64,000 nt of DNA from Gordonia amicalis NBRC 100051 = JCM 11271 (GCF_000332995.1 NZ_BANS01000003.1:1-64000), one strand, 5' to 3'; shown: positions 9,417 to 31,854, counted from the stretch's first letter. Notes: generated by a model not told the origin, from the letters alone. Program-made: numbers and translations.

Positions 9417-9602
9417 TCACCAGCTGGACTTCTGCACGCCCGGGAGCTCGCCCGCGTGCGCCATCTCGCGCAGGCAGATTCGGCACAGGCCGAACTTGCG
9501 GAACACCGAGTGCGGACGGCCGCACTTGTTGCACCGGGTGTAGCCCCGCACGGCGAACTTGGGCTTCTTGTTGGCCTTGTTGACCAGAGCCTTCTTTGCC
9601 AT
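9417..9602 (-). CDS. rpsN: 30S ribosomal protein S14, zinc-binding type Z
   Basis: The protein has 61 residues and starts [20 protein letters not shown]. Four cysteines (C24, C27, C40, C43 in CNKC and CRIC) form the zinc ribbon of the short S14 form; the C-minus form is longer and lacks them. S14 joins the head of the 30S subunit late in assembly. The gene lies 1 base after rplE, as in the spc operon, but the usual next genes (rpsH, rplF) are missing. A strong terminator and a convergent unrelated gene follow instead. Confidence 0.97.
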   Translation of the reverse strand: MAKKALVNKANKKPKFAVRGYTRCNKCGRPHSVFRKFGLCRICLREMAHAGELPGVQKSSW

Positions 9603-9603
9603 G

Positions 9604-10182
9604 TCAGTTGTCCTTAACGTTGTTGTCCTTGAACGGGAAGCCCAGGGCACGAAGCAGTGCGCGGCCTTCCTCGTCCGTGCGGGCAGACGTCACGACGGTG
9701 ATGTCCATACCCCGCGGGCGGTCGATGTTGTCGATGTTGATCTCGTGGAACATCGACTGCTCGTTCAGACCGAACGTGTAGTTGCCGTTGCCGTCGAACT
9801 GCTGGTCCGACAGACCGCGGAAGTCGCGGATACGCGGGAGGGCGATGGACACGAGGCGGTCCAGGAACTCCCACATGCGGTCACCGCGCAGGGTCGCGCG
9901 GGCGCCGATCGGCATGCCCTCACGCAGCTTGAACTGCGCGATGGACTTGCGAGCGCGGCGGATCTCCGGACGCTGACCGGTGATCTTGGCCAGGTCCTCG
10001 ACAGCGCCGTTGATCAGCTTCGCGTCACGGGCGGCGTCGCCGACGCCCATGTTCACGACGACCTTCACGACGCCGGGGATCAGCATCACGTTGGGGTATT
10101 CGAACTCTTTGTTCAGCGCATCCTTGATCTCCTCGCGGTAGCGAGTCTTCAGGCGCGGCTGGATCTTCTCAGTAGTGGTCAT
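9604..10182 (-). CDS. rplE: 50S ribosomal protein L5
   Basis: The 192-residue protein has clear L5 features: [19 protein letters not shown] near the start, [39 protein letters not shown], and [18 protein letters not shown] at the end. L5 binds 5S rRNA and helps form the central protuberance of the 50S subunit. It lies between rplX and rpsN with 1-base gaps, so all four ribosomal genes form one transcript. The length is normal for the family. Confidence 0.98.
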   Translation of the reverse strand: MTTTEKIQPRLKTRYREEIKDALNKEFEYPNVMLIPGVVKVVVNMGVGDAARDAKLINGAVEDLAKITGQRPEIRRARKSIAQFKLREGMPIGARATLRGDRMWEFLDRLVSIALPRIRDFRGLSDQQFDGNGNYTFGLNEQSMFHEINIDNIDRPRGMDITVVTSARTDEEGRALLRALGFPFKDNNVKDN

Positions 10183-10183
10183 C

Positions 10184-10501
10184 TCAGATGTCCTTCCCGC
10201 TCTTGCGCGAGATCCGGACCTTCTTGCCGGTCTCTTCGTCGACGCGGTAGCCGACGCGGGTCGGGTTGCCGTCGGAATCGACGACCATCACGTTCGAGAC
10301 GTGGATCGAGGCTTCCTGGGTCACGATGCCGCCGGAGGAGGCACCGCGCTCGTTGGCCGATGCGGCGGTGTGCTTCTTGATTCGGTTGACGCCCTCGACG
10401 AGGACACGCTGGGTCTTCGGGAAGGCCTGGATGACCTTGCCCTTGGCTCCCTTGTCCTTGCCCGAGATGACGATCACGGTGTCACCCTTGTGCACCTTCA
10501 T
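10184..10501 (-). CDS. rplX: 50S ribosomal protein L24
   Basis: The 105-residue protein opens with the KOW motif typical of L24 ([21 protein letters not shown]), followed by [13 protein letters not shown] and a C-terminal tail with [15 protein letters not shown]24 starts 50S assembly by binding the 5' region of 23S rRNA. It is spaced by single bases from rplN upstream and rplE downstream, in normal spc order. Confidence 0.98.
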   Translation of the reverse strand: MKVHKGDTVIVISGKDKGAKGKVIQAFPKTQRVLVEGVNRIKKHTAASANERGASSGGIVTQEASIHVSNVMVVDSDGNPTRVGYRVDEETGKKVRISRKSGKDI

Positions 10502-10502
10502 G

Positions 10503-10871
10503 TCAGATCACCTCCGGTGCCAGCGACACGATCTTCATGAACTTCTTCTCTCGCAGCTCGCGGCCGACCGGGCCGAAGATGCGGGTACCACGGGGGTCGC
10601 TCTCACCCTTGAGGATGACGGCGGCGTTCTCGTCGAAGCGGATGTAGCTGCCATCCGCACGACGGCGCTCCTTGGTGGTGCGCACGATGACGGCCTTGAC
10701 GACCTCACCCTTCTTGATGTTGCCGCCGGGGATGGCGTCCTTGACAGTGGCGACGATCACGTCACCAATGCCGGCGTAGCGCCGCGAGGAACCGCCGAGC
10801 ACGCGGATGCACAAGATTTCCTTGGCACCGGTGTTGTCGGCGACCCGCAGGCGAGATTCCTGCTGAATCAC
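10503..10871 (-). CDS. rplN: 50S ribosomal protein L14
   Basis: The 122-residue protein is highly conserved: [47 protein letters not shown], and [21 protein letters not shown]14 sits at the 30S/50S interface. It is the first gene of this four-gene unit. No rpsQ or rpmC lies upstream; the next feature is the leader shared with NRPS cluster 1. In mycobacteria rplN also starts a separate transcript, so the upstream break is expected. Confidence 0.98.
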   Translation of the reverse strand: MIQQESRLRVADNTGAKEILCIRVLGGSSRRYAGIGDVIVATVKDAIPGGNIKKGEVVKAVIVRTTKERRRADGSYIRFDENAAVILKGESDPRGTRIFGPVGRELREKKFMKIVSLAPEVI

Positions 10872-11449
10872 TCGTTAGTCTCCTTGACCTGGCTTCTTAT
10901 GTACGGCGGATTTCCGACCCGACGCACACGGTCCGCTGCCACCGAACACACGCCTGCCTGGGGTTTTCCACCAGGCTGTGACACCTGGACGGATCGCCCA
11001 GTGGGTTCGTGAGCCGATTCGCGACACAGCAGTGCCGCAGGCAACCCCACAAGTGTAGGGGAACTCCCAGGTGGGAGCCAAATCCATCCATCCCGCCCGC
11101 GACCGAGAGCTGGTACGTGCTCGCGGCTCGAAATGTTTTCTCGGCGTGGACCCATCTGCCGCGATGTCCCACACGAAGCACCCACGGGACGAGACCAGCC
11201 CGTACGAACCGCTCGGCAGCGAGCCCGGTGAGTACGGCACCGCGATCGGTGACCATGCAGGACGCGTGGCCCGTCGGCGGGGGGACCGAAGAGCGTCACG
11301 AGTGCCGGGGGATCTGCTTCAGACCGAGGGTGGATTCATCCTCCGCACACGCCCTCGGGGTCCGACGCCCAGTACGACACGCGCGCCCTGGCCTTCGCAG
11401 AAGTTCGATCCCTCACCCGCCAGGACGCTCGTCCACAGGGGAGGTATGC
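10872..11449. promoter_or_regulatory. Divergent intergenic region between rplN and NRPS gene 1
   Basis: These 578 bases should carry the rplN promoter and leader (- strand) and the NRPS1 promoter (+ strand). I see no gene. A stem (GCCTGG with CCAGGC, 10956-10976) lies in the likely rplN leader. An inverted repeat CTCCCA-gg-TGGGAG at 11064-11077 is a possible operator for either side. Open frames in this stretch are not protein-like. I could not assign -10/-35 boxes. Confidence 0.55.
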
Positions 11450-25275
<13,826 letters not shown>

Positions 25276-25276
<1 letters not shown>

Positions 25277-25533
25277 TGACCAACCCCTTCGACGACACCG
25301 ACGGAACCTTCCGGGTGCTCGTCAACCACGAGAACCAGCATTCGCTGTGGCCGGACTTCGCACCGGTGCCCGATGGCTGGCGTACGGTCTTCGGCCCGTC
25401 GGGACACGACGAATGCCTCGAGTACGTGGAGGAGAACTGGCGGGACATGCGGCCGGCCAGCCTGATCCGGACGATGGAGAGTTCGCGGGACGACGAAAGC
25501 GAGGTCACCCGTGGGGCGGCACAGCATCGCTGA
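25276..25533 (+). CDS. MbtH-family protein of NRPS cluster 1
   Basis: This 85-residue protein has the MbtH signature: MTNPFDDTDGTFRVLVN, NQHSLWP, VPDGWRTVFG, and CLEYVEENWRDMRPASL. MbtH proteins bind A domains and are often needed for their folding or activity. Its ATG overlaps the stop of NRPS 1 by one base (TGATG), so it is translationally coupled and probably serves the four A domains there. The C-terminal tail is about ten residues longer than in the two MbtH proteins of cluster 2, and overlaps the start of the ABC ATPase gene by 23 bases. Confidence 0.95.
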
Positions 25534-26764
25534 CGACGCACCGACCGAGGAGGCCGCACGTTACGCACTGGAACTCCGCGGGTTGCACAAGACCTTCCGC
25601 ACCGGACTGTTCGGCCGCGGGCCACGTGTTCACGCTCTCAGCGGACTGGACCTGACGGTCCCCACCGGAACGGTGCACGCGCTCCTCGGCCCCAATGGTG
25701 CCGGGAAGACGACCGCGGTGCGCGCCGTCGCGACCCTGATGACCCCCGACGAGGGCTCGGTGCTCGTCGACGGGGTCGACGCCATCGCCGATCCCGGCGC
25801 CGTCCGGAAGATCGTCGGGGTGTCGGGCCAGTACGCGGCCGTGGACGGCAACCTGACCGGCTTCGAGAACCTGCGCATGGTCGGTCAGTTGTACGGGCAA
25901 CCACGGGCCGTTGCATCGGAACGCGCGCGTGAACTGATCGCGGAACTGAACCTCGAGGACGCCGCGGATCGACCGATGCGGACCTACTCGGGCGGGATGC
26001 GTCGTCGGCTGGACCTCGCCGGGGCACTCATCAACCGCCCGTCGCTGGTGATCCTCGACGAGCCGACGACCGGACTCGACCCTCGCGGGCGACGCCAGAT
26101 GTGGGAGGTCATCGCCGAACAGGTCGGCTCCGGTGCGACGGTTCTGCTGACGACGCAGTACCTCGAGGAAGCCGACGCGCTGGCCGACGAGATCACGGTC
26201 ATCGACCACGGCACGATCCGGGCCCAGGGAAGCCCGGCCGATCTGAAGGCCTCGACGGGCGGATCGATCCTCACCGTCGAACTCGCCGTCCCCCACACGG
26301 ACGACACCCACGACGAGCAGATCTCGGCCTCCCTGACCGAGATCGGTGTCGGGCGACCCGAACGTCTCGAATCGGGCGGCGAGAGGGGCGGGGCCGATAC
26401 CGAATCCGTGCGCTGGTCGGTCCCCGTCGACGACGGGACCCGCAGTGCGGTCGCCGCGGTCCGGGCGCTGTCGTCGGCCGGGATCGAGGTCGTCGACGCG
26501 TCCGTCACGACACCGACCCTCGACGACGTCTTCCTGACGCTCACCGAGCGAGCCGGCACCACCGATCCGGATACGACTGTTGATGTCGAGATCGCCGACA
26601 TATCAAGCGATTCGGACATCACGGTCACTCAGTCAGGCATGAATGGTAAGGCGGTCAACGGTTTTGCGGGGTCGATCGATCACGCTGTCATCGGAACAGG
26701 TGACTCCGACGCGGACGTACCGGACAATCTGCCCAACCGAACGGAGCGAGCTCGTGTTCACTGA
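25511..26764 (+). CDS. DrrA-type ABC transporter ATP-binding protein
   Basis: The 417-residue protein starts at GTG 25511, inside the end of the MbtH gene. Walker A GPNGAGKTT is at residues 60-68, the signature YSGGMRRRLDLA at about 159-170, and Walker B LVILDEPTTGLD at about 179-190. A DrrA-type C-terminal domain ends near LDDVFLTLTERAG. About 70 more residues follow, low-complexity and acidic, which usual DrrA proteins (about 330 residues) lack. With the next gene it forms a drug/peptide exporter of the daunorubicin-resistance class, most likely moving the NRPS 1 product out of the cell. Confidence 0.92.
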   Translation: MGRHSIADDAPTEEAARYALELRGLHKTFRTGLFGRGPRVHALSGLDLTVPTGTVHALLGPNGAGKTTAVRAVATLMTPDEGSVLVDGVDAIADPGAVRKIVGVSGQYAAVDGNLTGFENLRMVGQLYGQPRAVASERARELIAELNLEDAADRPMRTYSGGMRRRLDLAGALINRPSLVILDEPTTGLDPRGRRQMWEVIAEQVGSGATVLLTTQYLEEADALADEITVIDHGTIRAQGSPADLKASTGGSILTVELAVPHTDDTHDEQISASLTEIGVGRPERLESGGERGGADTESVRWSVPVDDGTRSAVAAVRALSSAGIEVVDASVTTPTLDDVFLTLTERAGTTDPDTTVDVEIADISSDSDITVTQSGMNGKAVNGFAGSIDHAVIGTGDSDADVPDNLPNRTERARVH

Positions 26765-27536
26765 CACCGCGGTACTGGTCGAGCGAAACCTGCTGACCGT
26801 CAAACGCATACCGACGCTTCTCATCAGTGCGACGATCCAGCCGCTGATGTTCGTCTTCCTCTTCGCCTATGTCTTCGGCGCGACGTTCGGCGGCGGCTCA
26901 TACCGCGAGTTCCTGATGGCCGGGATCTTCACGCAGACCGTCGTGTTCAACGCCGCCTTCACCACTGTCGGCCTGGCGAACGACACCTCCGACGGAATCA
27001 TCGACCGCCTCCGCTCGCTACCGATGTCGCGACTGGGCGTCATCAGCGGCCGGGTCTCCTCCGACATGCTCCTGTGCGCCGTCGGGCTGGTGGTGATGGT
27101 CGCCTGCGGGCTTGCCATCGGATGGCGGGTTCAGGGCAGCGCCGCCGACGCCGCGATCGCCTTCGGCATCATCGGACTCTTCGCTGTCGCGATGGCCTGG
27201 GTGGGCGCCGTGACCGGCCTCGGAGCCCCGAATGTCGAAGCGGCACAAAGTATCGGCTTTCTCTGGATGTTCCCCCTGACGTTCCTGTCGAGTGCGTTCA
27301 TCTCCGCACAGAGTCTTCCCGGCCCGCTGCGCGCCATCGCGGAGTGGAACCCGGTGACCGCCGTGGCGACCGCATGCCGGCAACTCTTCGCCAACGAGGC
27401 GCCACCGAATTTCCCGGCCGCCACCGGGTGGGTCGCCGACCATGCCGTGGGGTATGCGGTGGGCTCGTCTCTGGCCATCCTCGCGGTGTGCATCCCTGTC
27501 TCCCTTGTTCTTTACCGAAGCTCAGCAAATCGGTGA
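26754..27536 (+). CDS. DrrB-type ABC-2 transporter permease
   Basis: The 260-residue protein starts at GTG 26754, overlapping the end of the ATPase gene by 11 bases. It has six likely membrane segments (for example PLMFVFLFAYVFGATF, LCAVGLVVMVACGLAIGW and IAFGIIGLFAVAMAWVGAV) and the ABC-2 family motif MFPLTFLSSAFISAQSLP with EWNPVTAV. It forms the membrane part of the exporter with the preceding ATPase. The overlaps from NRPS through MbtH and ATPase to permease indicate one operon. Confidence 0.92.
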   Translation: MFTDTAVLVERNLLTVKRIPTLLISATIQPLMFVFLFAYVFGATFGGGSYREFLMAGIFTQTVVFNAAFTTVGLANDTSDGIIDRLRSLPMSRLGVISGRVSSDMLLCAVGLVVMVACGLAIGWRVQGSAADAAIAFGIIGLFAVAMAWVGAVTGLGAPNVEAAQSIGFLWMFPLTFLSSAFISAQSLPGPLRAIAEWNPVTAVATACRQLFANEAPPNFPAATGWVADHAVGYAVGSSLAILAVCIPVSLVLYRSSANR

Positions 27537-27583
27537 TTGCAGATCGCCGGAGAACTCCCGACTCTTTTGGTTACCGTGGACCA

Positions 27584-28192
27584 GTGACATCGGACGACGG
27601 CAGCGCGACCCCCGATGCGGACCACGGACGTGGACACGAATCTCGTTTGTTGCGCGATCTTCTCGAATCGGCCTCCACCGGGGACCGAGCCGCGTTCACG
27701 CGTCTGTACGACCTGACCAGCTCGCGCATCTACGGACTCGCGTTCCGTGTCATCCGCGACCGCGAGTACGCCGAGGAGATCGTGCAGGAGGCGTATCTGC
27801 AGTACTGGCAGAAGGCGAGCGAATACCACCCCGCACGCGGTTCGGTCATCACCTGGATGATGACCATCGCTCACCGTCGCGCCGTCGATCGCGTGCGCAC
27901 CGAACAGCTCCAGCAGGAGCGGATGTCCGATTACGGCGCCGCGTCCGTCGAAACTCCGCGCAACATTCCGCTCGAGGTGGTTGTCCACGCCGACGAGGCG
28001 CGTACGCTACGAACATGTCTCGGCGAGCTCACGGACTTGCAACGGAGCTGTATCGAGATGTCCTACTTCGGCGGCCTGACCTACCCGGAGGTGGCATCAC
28101 AGACCGAGACCCCCTTGCCCACCATCAAGTCCCGGATCAGAGATGGCTTACGCCGCCTGAAAAAGTGCTTGGGGACGCAGGAGGATGTCTGA
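27584..28192 (+). CDS. sigK: ECF sigma factor SigK
   Basis: The 202-residue protein has sigma region 2 (AFTRLYDLTSSRIYGLAFRV, EEIVQEAYLQYWQ, GSVITWMMTIAHRRAVDRVR) and region 4 (LTDLQRSCIEMSYFGGLTYPEVA, then LPTIKSRIRDGLRRLKKCL). The start is GTG 27584; upstream sequence in this frame overlaps the permease gene and is not sigma-like. Its stop overlaps the ATG of a RskA-type anti-sigma gene, the hallmark of the mycobacterial sigK-rskA pair. SigK in M. tuberculosis drives secreted antigen genes. Only 47 bases separate it from the exporter permease, so partial co-transcription is possible. Confidence 0.92.
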   Translation: MTSDDGSATPDADHGRGHESRLLRDLLESASTGDRAAFTRLYDLTSSRIYGLAFRVIRDREYAEEIVQEAYLQYWQKASEYHPARGSVITWMMTIAHRRAVDRVRTEQLQQERMSDYGAASVETPRNIPLEVVVHADEARTLRTCLGELTDLQRSCIEMSYFGGLTYPEVASQTETPLPTIKSRIRDGLRRLKKCLGTQEDV

Positions 28193-29021
28193 ACTGACCA
28201 TGACAAGAACCGACGCGGACCCCGACGACGGCATGTCCGCCTGGCTCGATGACCACATCGAGTTGTACGCCGTATCCGCTCTGACTCCCGAGGAGACCCT
28301 CCGCGCGGAACGGGAACTCGCCGCGCTTCCCGCGGCGGAACGATCGTCCTACGAGGCACGCATCGTCGAGATCCACACCGCCATGGCCGGATTCGCCAGC
28401 ACATACGCCCTGGAGGCGCCGTCCGATCTCCGACACCGCGTGCTGTCGCACATCTTCGACGGCACCACGCGGTTCAGCTCGTCGCCATCGGCACAGACAG
28501 CGACACCCGAGCCCATGGATCGACACCGTCAGAGGACCACGCAGGGGACACGGCGGAAGACGGCCGTGCTCGCCGCGGCCGCGGCGACCGTCGCCGTGGC
28601 ACTCGGCGCCGGCGTCCTGATCGGCCGTACGACGGCACCGGAACCCTCGCCGTCCGCGACGGCGGTCGGCGGGGAGCAGCAGGAAGTCCTCGGGGTCCTC
28701 GCGGCCGGTGACGCGACCGTCACCGCCGAAACCCTGGCGGACGGCCACGGGACGATCACGGTCATCGCCTCCGAGACGGCCGGCCGCGCGGTGACACTCA
28801 TCCGGAACCAGGGCCGTCCGATCTCGCCGGACAGCGCGTTCCAGCTCTGGCTGGTGGGCGGAGCGGAGAACCCGGTACCGGCCGGCCTGATCCCGGGAGG
28901 TGACACCGAACCGGTCGTCGTCGACGGACTCGGCGACGCGAAGGTCCTGGCGGTGACCATCGAACCCGCGAGCGGCTCCGCGCAGCCGACGACGCCGATC
29001 CTGGTACAGGCCCCGCTCTGA
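28185..29021 (+). CDS. rskA: Anti-sigma-K factor RskA
   Basis: The 278-residue protein has an N-terminal cytoplasmic anti-sigma region (HIELYAVSALTPEETLRAER), a single membrane segment at about 126-147 (TAVLAAAAATVAVALGAGVL), and an extracytoplasmic RskA domain (GHGTITVIASETAG, SAFQLWLVGGAENPVPAGL). RskA holds SigK at the membrane until regulated proteolysis releases it. Its ATG overlaps the sigK stop; a second ATG five codons in is an alternative start. Topology is inferred from the single hydrophobic segment. Confidence 0.92.
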   Translation: MSELTMTRTDADPDDGMSAWLDDHIELYAVSALTPEETLRAERELAALPAAERSSYEARIVEIHTAMAGFASTYALEAPSDLRHRVLSHIFDGTTRFSSSPSAQTATPEPMDRHRQRTTQGTRRKTAVLAAAAATVAVALGAGVLIGRTTAPEPSPSATAVGGEQQEVLGVLAAGDATVTAETLADGHGTITVIASETAGRAVTLIRNQGRPISPDSAFQLWLVGGAENPVPAGLIPGGDTEPVVVDGLGDAKVLAVTIEPASGSAQPTTPILVQAPL

Positions 29022-29123
29022 GACCACGGCACCGGGCAGACGCACGCCTACACTGACGACGGGGGTACTCCGCGGGACGACCGCGGCGTTCTGCGTCGCA
29101 ACACATCGTGGGACGGATCGAGG

Positions 29124-30149
29124 ATGACAGGCGGGGACGTGGTGTGCGTGCACGGAGGTAGATGGTTCTGGTCGGCCCTGCTGGCGACGATGGCGGTTGT
29201 GGGTGCGCTCGTCGTGGGACCCGCGTCGGCCGCCGACGCGGCGCCGGGGTCACGAGTCGTCGACAGGTACGTCGACGATACCCAGCAGACGACACTGCTC
29301 GTGCACTCGGCGGCGATGAATCGCACGGTCGCGGTGACCGTACTGACCCCACGCGACCGGTCGCGTCCGGCCCCGGTGCTGTACCTGCTCAACGGTGCCG
29401 GCGGCGGCGAGGACTCGGCGACCTGGGATGCGCGGACCACCTACAAGCGGTACTTCGCCGACAAGAACGCCTATGTCGTCACGCCGATCGGCGGCGCCTT
29501 CTCCTACTACACCGACTGGCAGCGCGACGACCCGGTACTCGGCCGCAACAAGTGGCAGACGTTCCTGACCAGGGAACTCCCGCCCATCATCGACGCCACG
29601 TTCCCGACGACGGGCGCGAACGCCATCGCCGGAATCTCGATGGCGGGCACCTCGGTGCTCAATCTGGCCATCGCCGCACCCGGCCTCTACCGGTCCGTCG
29701 CGGCATTCAGCGGATGTGCACGGACGAGCGACCCGGCCGGCCAGCAGTACATCCGGATGGTCGTCGAGGATCGTGGCGGCGGGAACATCGTGAACATGTG
29801 GGGTCCGCTCAACGGTCCCGGCTGGCGTGCGAACGACCCCTATCTGAACGCCGAGAAACTGCGCGGGACCAAGGTGTACATGACCAGCGGGACCGGCGCG
29901 CCCGGTGTGCATGAGCAACTCGGGGACCCGGGCATCGAGGGCAATGCCTTCGACCTGGCCAATCAGGCCATCGTGGGCGGCGGCATCGAGGTCGCCATCG
30001 ACATGTGCACCCGCCAGATGGTCCAGCGGATGCGGTCCCTCGGACTGCCCGTTCAGGTGAATCTCCGGCCGACCGGCACCCACTCATGGGGCTACTGGCA
30101 GGACGACCTGTACGCGACCTGGCCCAAACTGGCGCGCGACCTGCGCTGA
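29124..30149 (+). CDS. Exported mycolyltransferase-like esterase (antigen 85 / alpha-beta hydrolase family)
   Basis: The 341-residue protein has a signal peptide (WSALLATMAVVGALVVGP, then ASAADA). The hydrolase core shows VLYLLNGAGGGEDSATW, the nucleophile elbow GISMAGTSVL (S172) and a late histidine in GTHSWGYW (about H320). This matches corynomycolyltransferase/esterase D-like proteins that act outside the membrane on trehalose mycolates or related esters. The acid residue cannot be named with confidence. It follows rskA by about 100 bases, so a SigK link is possible but unproven. Confidence 0.85.
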   Translation: MTGGDVVCVHGGRWFWSALLATMAVVGALVVGPASAADAAPGSRVVDRYVDDTQQTTLLVHSAAMNRTVAVTVLTPRDRSRPAPVLYLLNGAGGGEDSATWDARTTYKRYFADKNAYVVTPIGGAFSYYTDWQRDDPVLGRNKWQTFLTRELPPIIDATFPTTGANAIAGISMAGTSVLNLAIAAPGLYRSVAAFSGCARTSDPAGQQYIRMVVEDRGGGNIVNMWGPLNGPGWRANDPYLNAEKLRGTKVYMTSGTGAPGVHEQLGDPGIEGNAFDLANQAIVGGGIEVAIDMCTRQMVQRMRSLGLPVQVNLRPTGTHSWGYWQDDLYATWPKLARDLR

Positions 30150-30191
30150 CCCCCTTCTCCGAGGATCACCGCAGACCACGCGTGGAGACGA

Positions 30192-30569
30192 TCACCAGCG
30201 ATCGAGGCTGGTGTACCCGTCCTGGAGGGCGCGCGCGAAGAGATGTGTCTTGGTCGGGGCCGGACGGCCCACCGCGGTGTACTTCGCACGGATTCGTGCG
30301 AGGTGGGTGCTCACCGTCGACGCCGAGATGAAGAGTCGGGCTGCCGCCTCTTCTTTCGACTCGGCGGCGAGCCAGGCGAGCAGAACCTCGACCTCACGGT
30401 CGGACAGGCTCGGCCGCGGCAGCGCCGACGGTGCGCGGTCACCGGCCGTGCGGTAGTCGGAAAGCCGGGCGATTCCGTTGTGTGGCATCGTTTCCGGCGA
30501 GCCGACGCGACGCTGGTCCACGGCCCCCCGGGACTGTGCGGTTCGATAGAACTCTGAAGTGGCCGTCAC
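30192..30569 (-). CDS. Small orphan LuxR-type DNA-binding regulator
   Basis: This protein of about 125 residues starts at GTG 30569 (VTATSEFYRT), with a GGGGA ribosome site 8 bases upstream; a TTG at 30596 would add nine residues. There is no receiver domain. The C-terminal half is a LuxR helix-turn-helix (LSDREVEVLLAWLAAES, ISASTVSTHLARIRAKY). The end RIRAKYTAVGRPAPTKTHLF closely matches the end of the response regulator at 30812-31504, so the two are paralogues. No kinase gene is nearby. It probably binds DNA; its targets are unknown. Confidence 0.85.
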   Translation of the reverse strand: MTATSEFYRTAQSRGAVDQRRVGSPETMPHNGIARLSDYRTAGDRAPSALPRPSLSDREVEVLLAWLAAESKEEAAARLFISASTVSTHLARIRAKYTAVGRPAPTKTHLFARALQDGYTSLDRW

Positions 30570-30811
30570 TGGTCCATCCCCTAATTTCTGGCGCAACGCT
30601 CACGTCCCCCGACGCCGTACGCTCCGCGCATCATTCCCTATGATTCTGAAAGTAGTGCTGCTGTCGACGACCCGGTAGACCCAGAATTGGGGACTTCTAC
30701 TGTTCTGACGCCGATCGACTGCCGATTCCCCACCATTCCCCTTTTCTGCCTACTGATTCCGCACCTGAGTCGTCCTGTGCTAGGGCCGAAGTTCCCTATT
30801 ATCAGTGACTT
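30570..30811. promoter_or_regulatory. AT-richer promoter region between the two LuxR genes
   Basis: This stretch is clearly lower in GC than its surroundings. On the - strand the motif TAGGGGA/TAGGGAA recurs three times, preceded each time by an A/T-rich hexamer (ATAATAGGGAAC near 30790-30802, AATCATAGGGAAT near 30634-30647, AAATTAGGGGAT near 30577-30589). These may be regulator-binding repeats or a promoter plus ribosome sites. I see no gene. Confidence 0.5.
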
Positions 30812-31504
30812 TCACCGACCGGGATCGGCGCCGCGACTCCGGTTGCGCTGGGGCACCGGCAGCCACCCGTCCTCCACCGCACGCTTGAACAGGTCGACCT
30901 TGGTCCGGGTCGGCCTGCCGGCGTCGGCGTACTTCTGCCGGATCCGCTTGAGGTACTCGTTCACGGTCTCCGCGGACACACCCAGAGCAGCTCCCACCCG
31001 AGCCGACGTCTCCCCCGACGCGTACAGGGCCAGAACCTTCTGCAGCTGTGGCGACAGATCGACTGCGGCCAGTTCGGGGTCGCCGTCGATGGCCGCGGCC
31101 CACTCTGTCGTGAGCACCGCCCGGCCCTCGGCAGCCGCTCGGATCGCGTCGATGATGACCGATTCATCCGCCGACTTGAGCACGACGCCGAGCGCGCCTG
31201 CCCGAGCCGCCGAACGCAGCAGCGCAGTGTGTTCACCGGATGTGTACACGACCGTGGCGACACCGGCAGCGGAGAGCGCGTTGACGTTCTCCCTGGGCGT
31301 GGTCCCGTCGTCGAGGCGCAGATCGAGCAGGACGACGTCGAGGGGCATCCCCGCGAGCACACTTGTGACCGTGGACGCCGAACAGACCAGCGAGATGTCG
31401 TCGACCGGATCCAGGACCCGCTCGATCCCCCAGATCGGTGAGCGGTGATCGTCGACCATCCCGACCCGGATGACGCGATCCACCGGAGCCTCGTCTGCCG
31501 TCAT
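30812..31504 (-). CDS. LuxR-family response regulator
   Basis: This protein of about 230 residues starts at the ATG giving MTADEAPVDRVIRVG (another ATG lies three codons upstream). The receiver domain is complete: acidic pair in GMVDDH, phospho-acceptor aspartate in VVLLDLRLDDG, threonine in VVYTSGEH and lysine in VVLKSAD. A LuxR HTH follows (LSPQLQKVLALYASGE, VSAETVNEYLKRIRQKY). No histidine kinase is adjacent, so it is an orphan here. The C-terminal pattern RIRQKYADAGRPTRTKVDLF is shared with the small regulator downstream. Confidence 0.9.
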   Translation of the reverse strand: MTADEAPVDRVIRVGMVDDHRSPIWGIERVLDPVDDISLVCSASTVTSVLAGMPLDVVLLDLRLDDGTTPRENVNALSAAGVATVVYTSGEHTALLRSAARAGALGVVLKSADESVIIDAIRAAAEGRAVLTTEWAAAIDGDPELAAVDLSPQLQKVLALYASGETSARVGAALGVSAETVNEYLKRIRQKYADAGRPTRTKVDLFKRAVEDGWLPVPQRNRSRGADPGR

Positions 31505-31804
31505 CGCGCGCACCTCGCCATCGGCACCCGGCCCGGTGCCGCACTCCTCCGGTGTGGCGACGCGACGTTCCCCTCGGGCATCGACGGTGCCCCCTTTCGT
31601 CGGCTCACCGTGCAGCCTTCACGCGCCTTCAGCAATTACACAGCGCTCCGGGGCCACACACTGGGCGAACCGTATACGACAAGTCGGACATCGACCGTTG
31701 GATCGCCTGGACCTGCGACAACCCGTCACGTTTTGTCACCGTCGATGTCCACAGGATGGGGGACATCCGCCTTCTTCGACCTCTCCGCACCCCGGTCATG
31801 CCAG

Positions 31805-31822
31805 ACTAGAACACGTTCTAGT
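31805..31822. promoter_or_regulatory. KstR-like operator palindrome
   Basis: ACTAGAACACGTTCTAGT: perfect 8-base arms around a 2-base centre. It fits the mycobacterial KstR motif (TNNAACNNGTTNNA). KstR is a TetR-type repressor of cholesterol catabolism genes, relieved by a steroid CoA thioester. The site lies about 53 bases upstream of the next start codon, well placed to block its promoter. Confidence 0.75.
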
Positions 31823-31828
31823 GTTCGT

Positions 31829-31854
31829 CGGATGCGGCCGAACACCCGCATCCG
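31829..31854 (+). promoter_or_regulatory. Leader hairpin before the decarboxylase-family gene
   Basis: A perfect 9-bp stem (CGGATGCGG with CCGCATCCG) closes an 8-base loop. It lies between the KstR-like site and the ribosome site, ending 20 bases before the GTG start. It may stabilise the leader or act as a second operator; it has no T run. Confidence 0.5.

Noticed and set aside
10875-11299. Several - strand open frames between rplN and NRPS 1
   Set aside because: All overlap each other, lack ribosome sites, and none has family-like sequence; the region is better read as a divergent leader.
11009-11449. In-frame N-terminal extension of NRPS 1
   Set aside because: The extension is not protein-like and reaches into the rplN leader; a GTG with a good ribosome site at 11450 begins just before the C domain.
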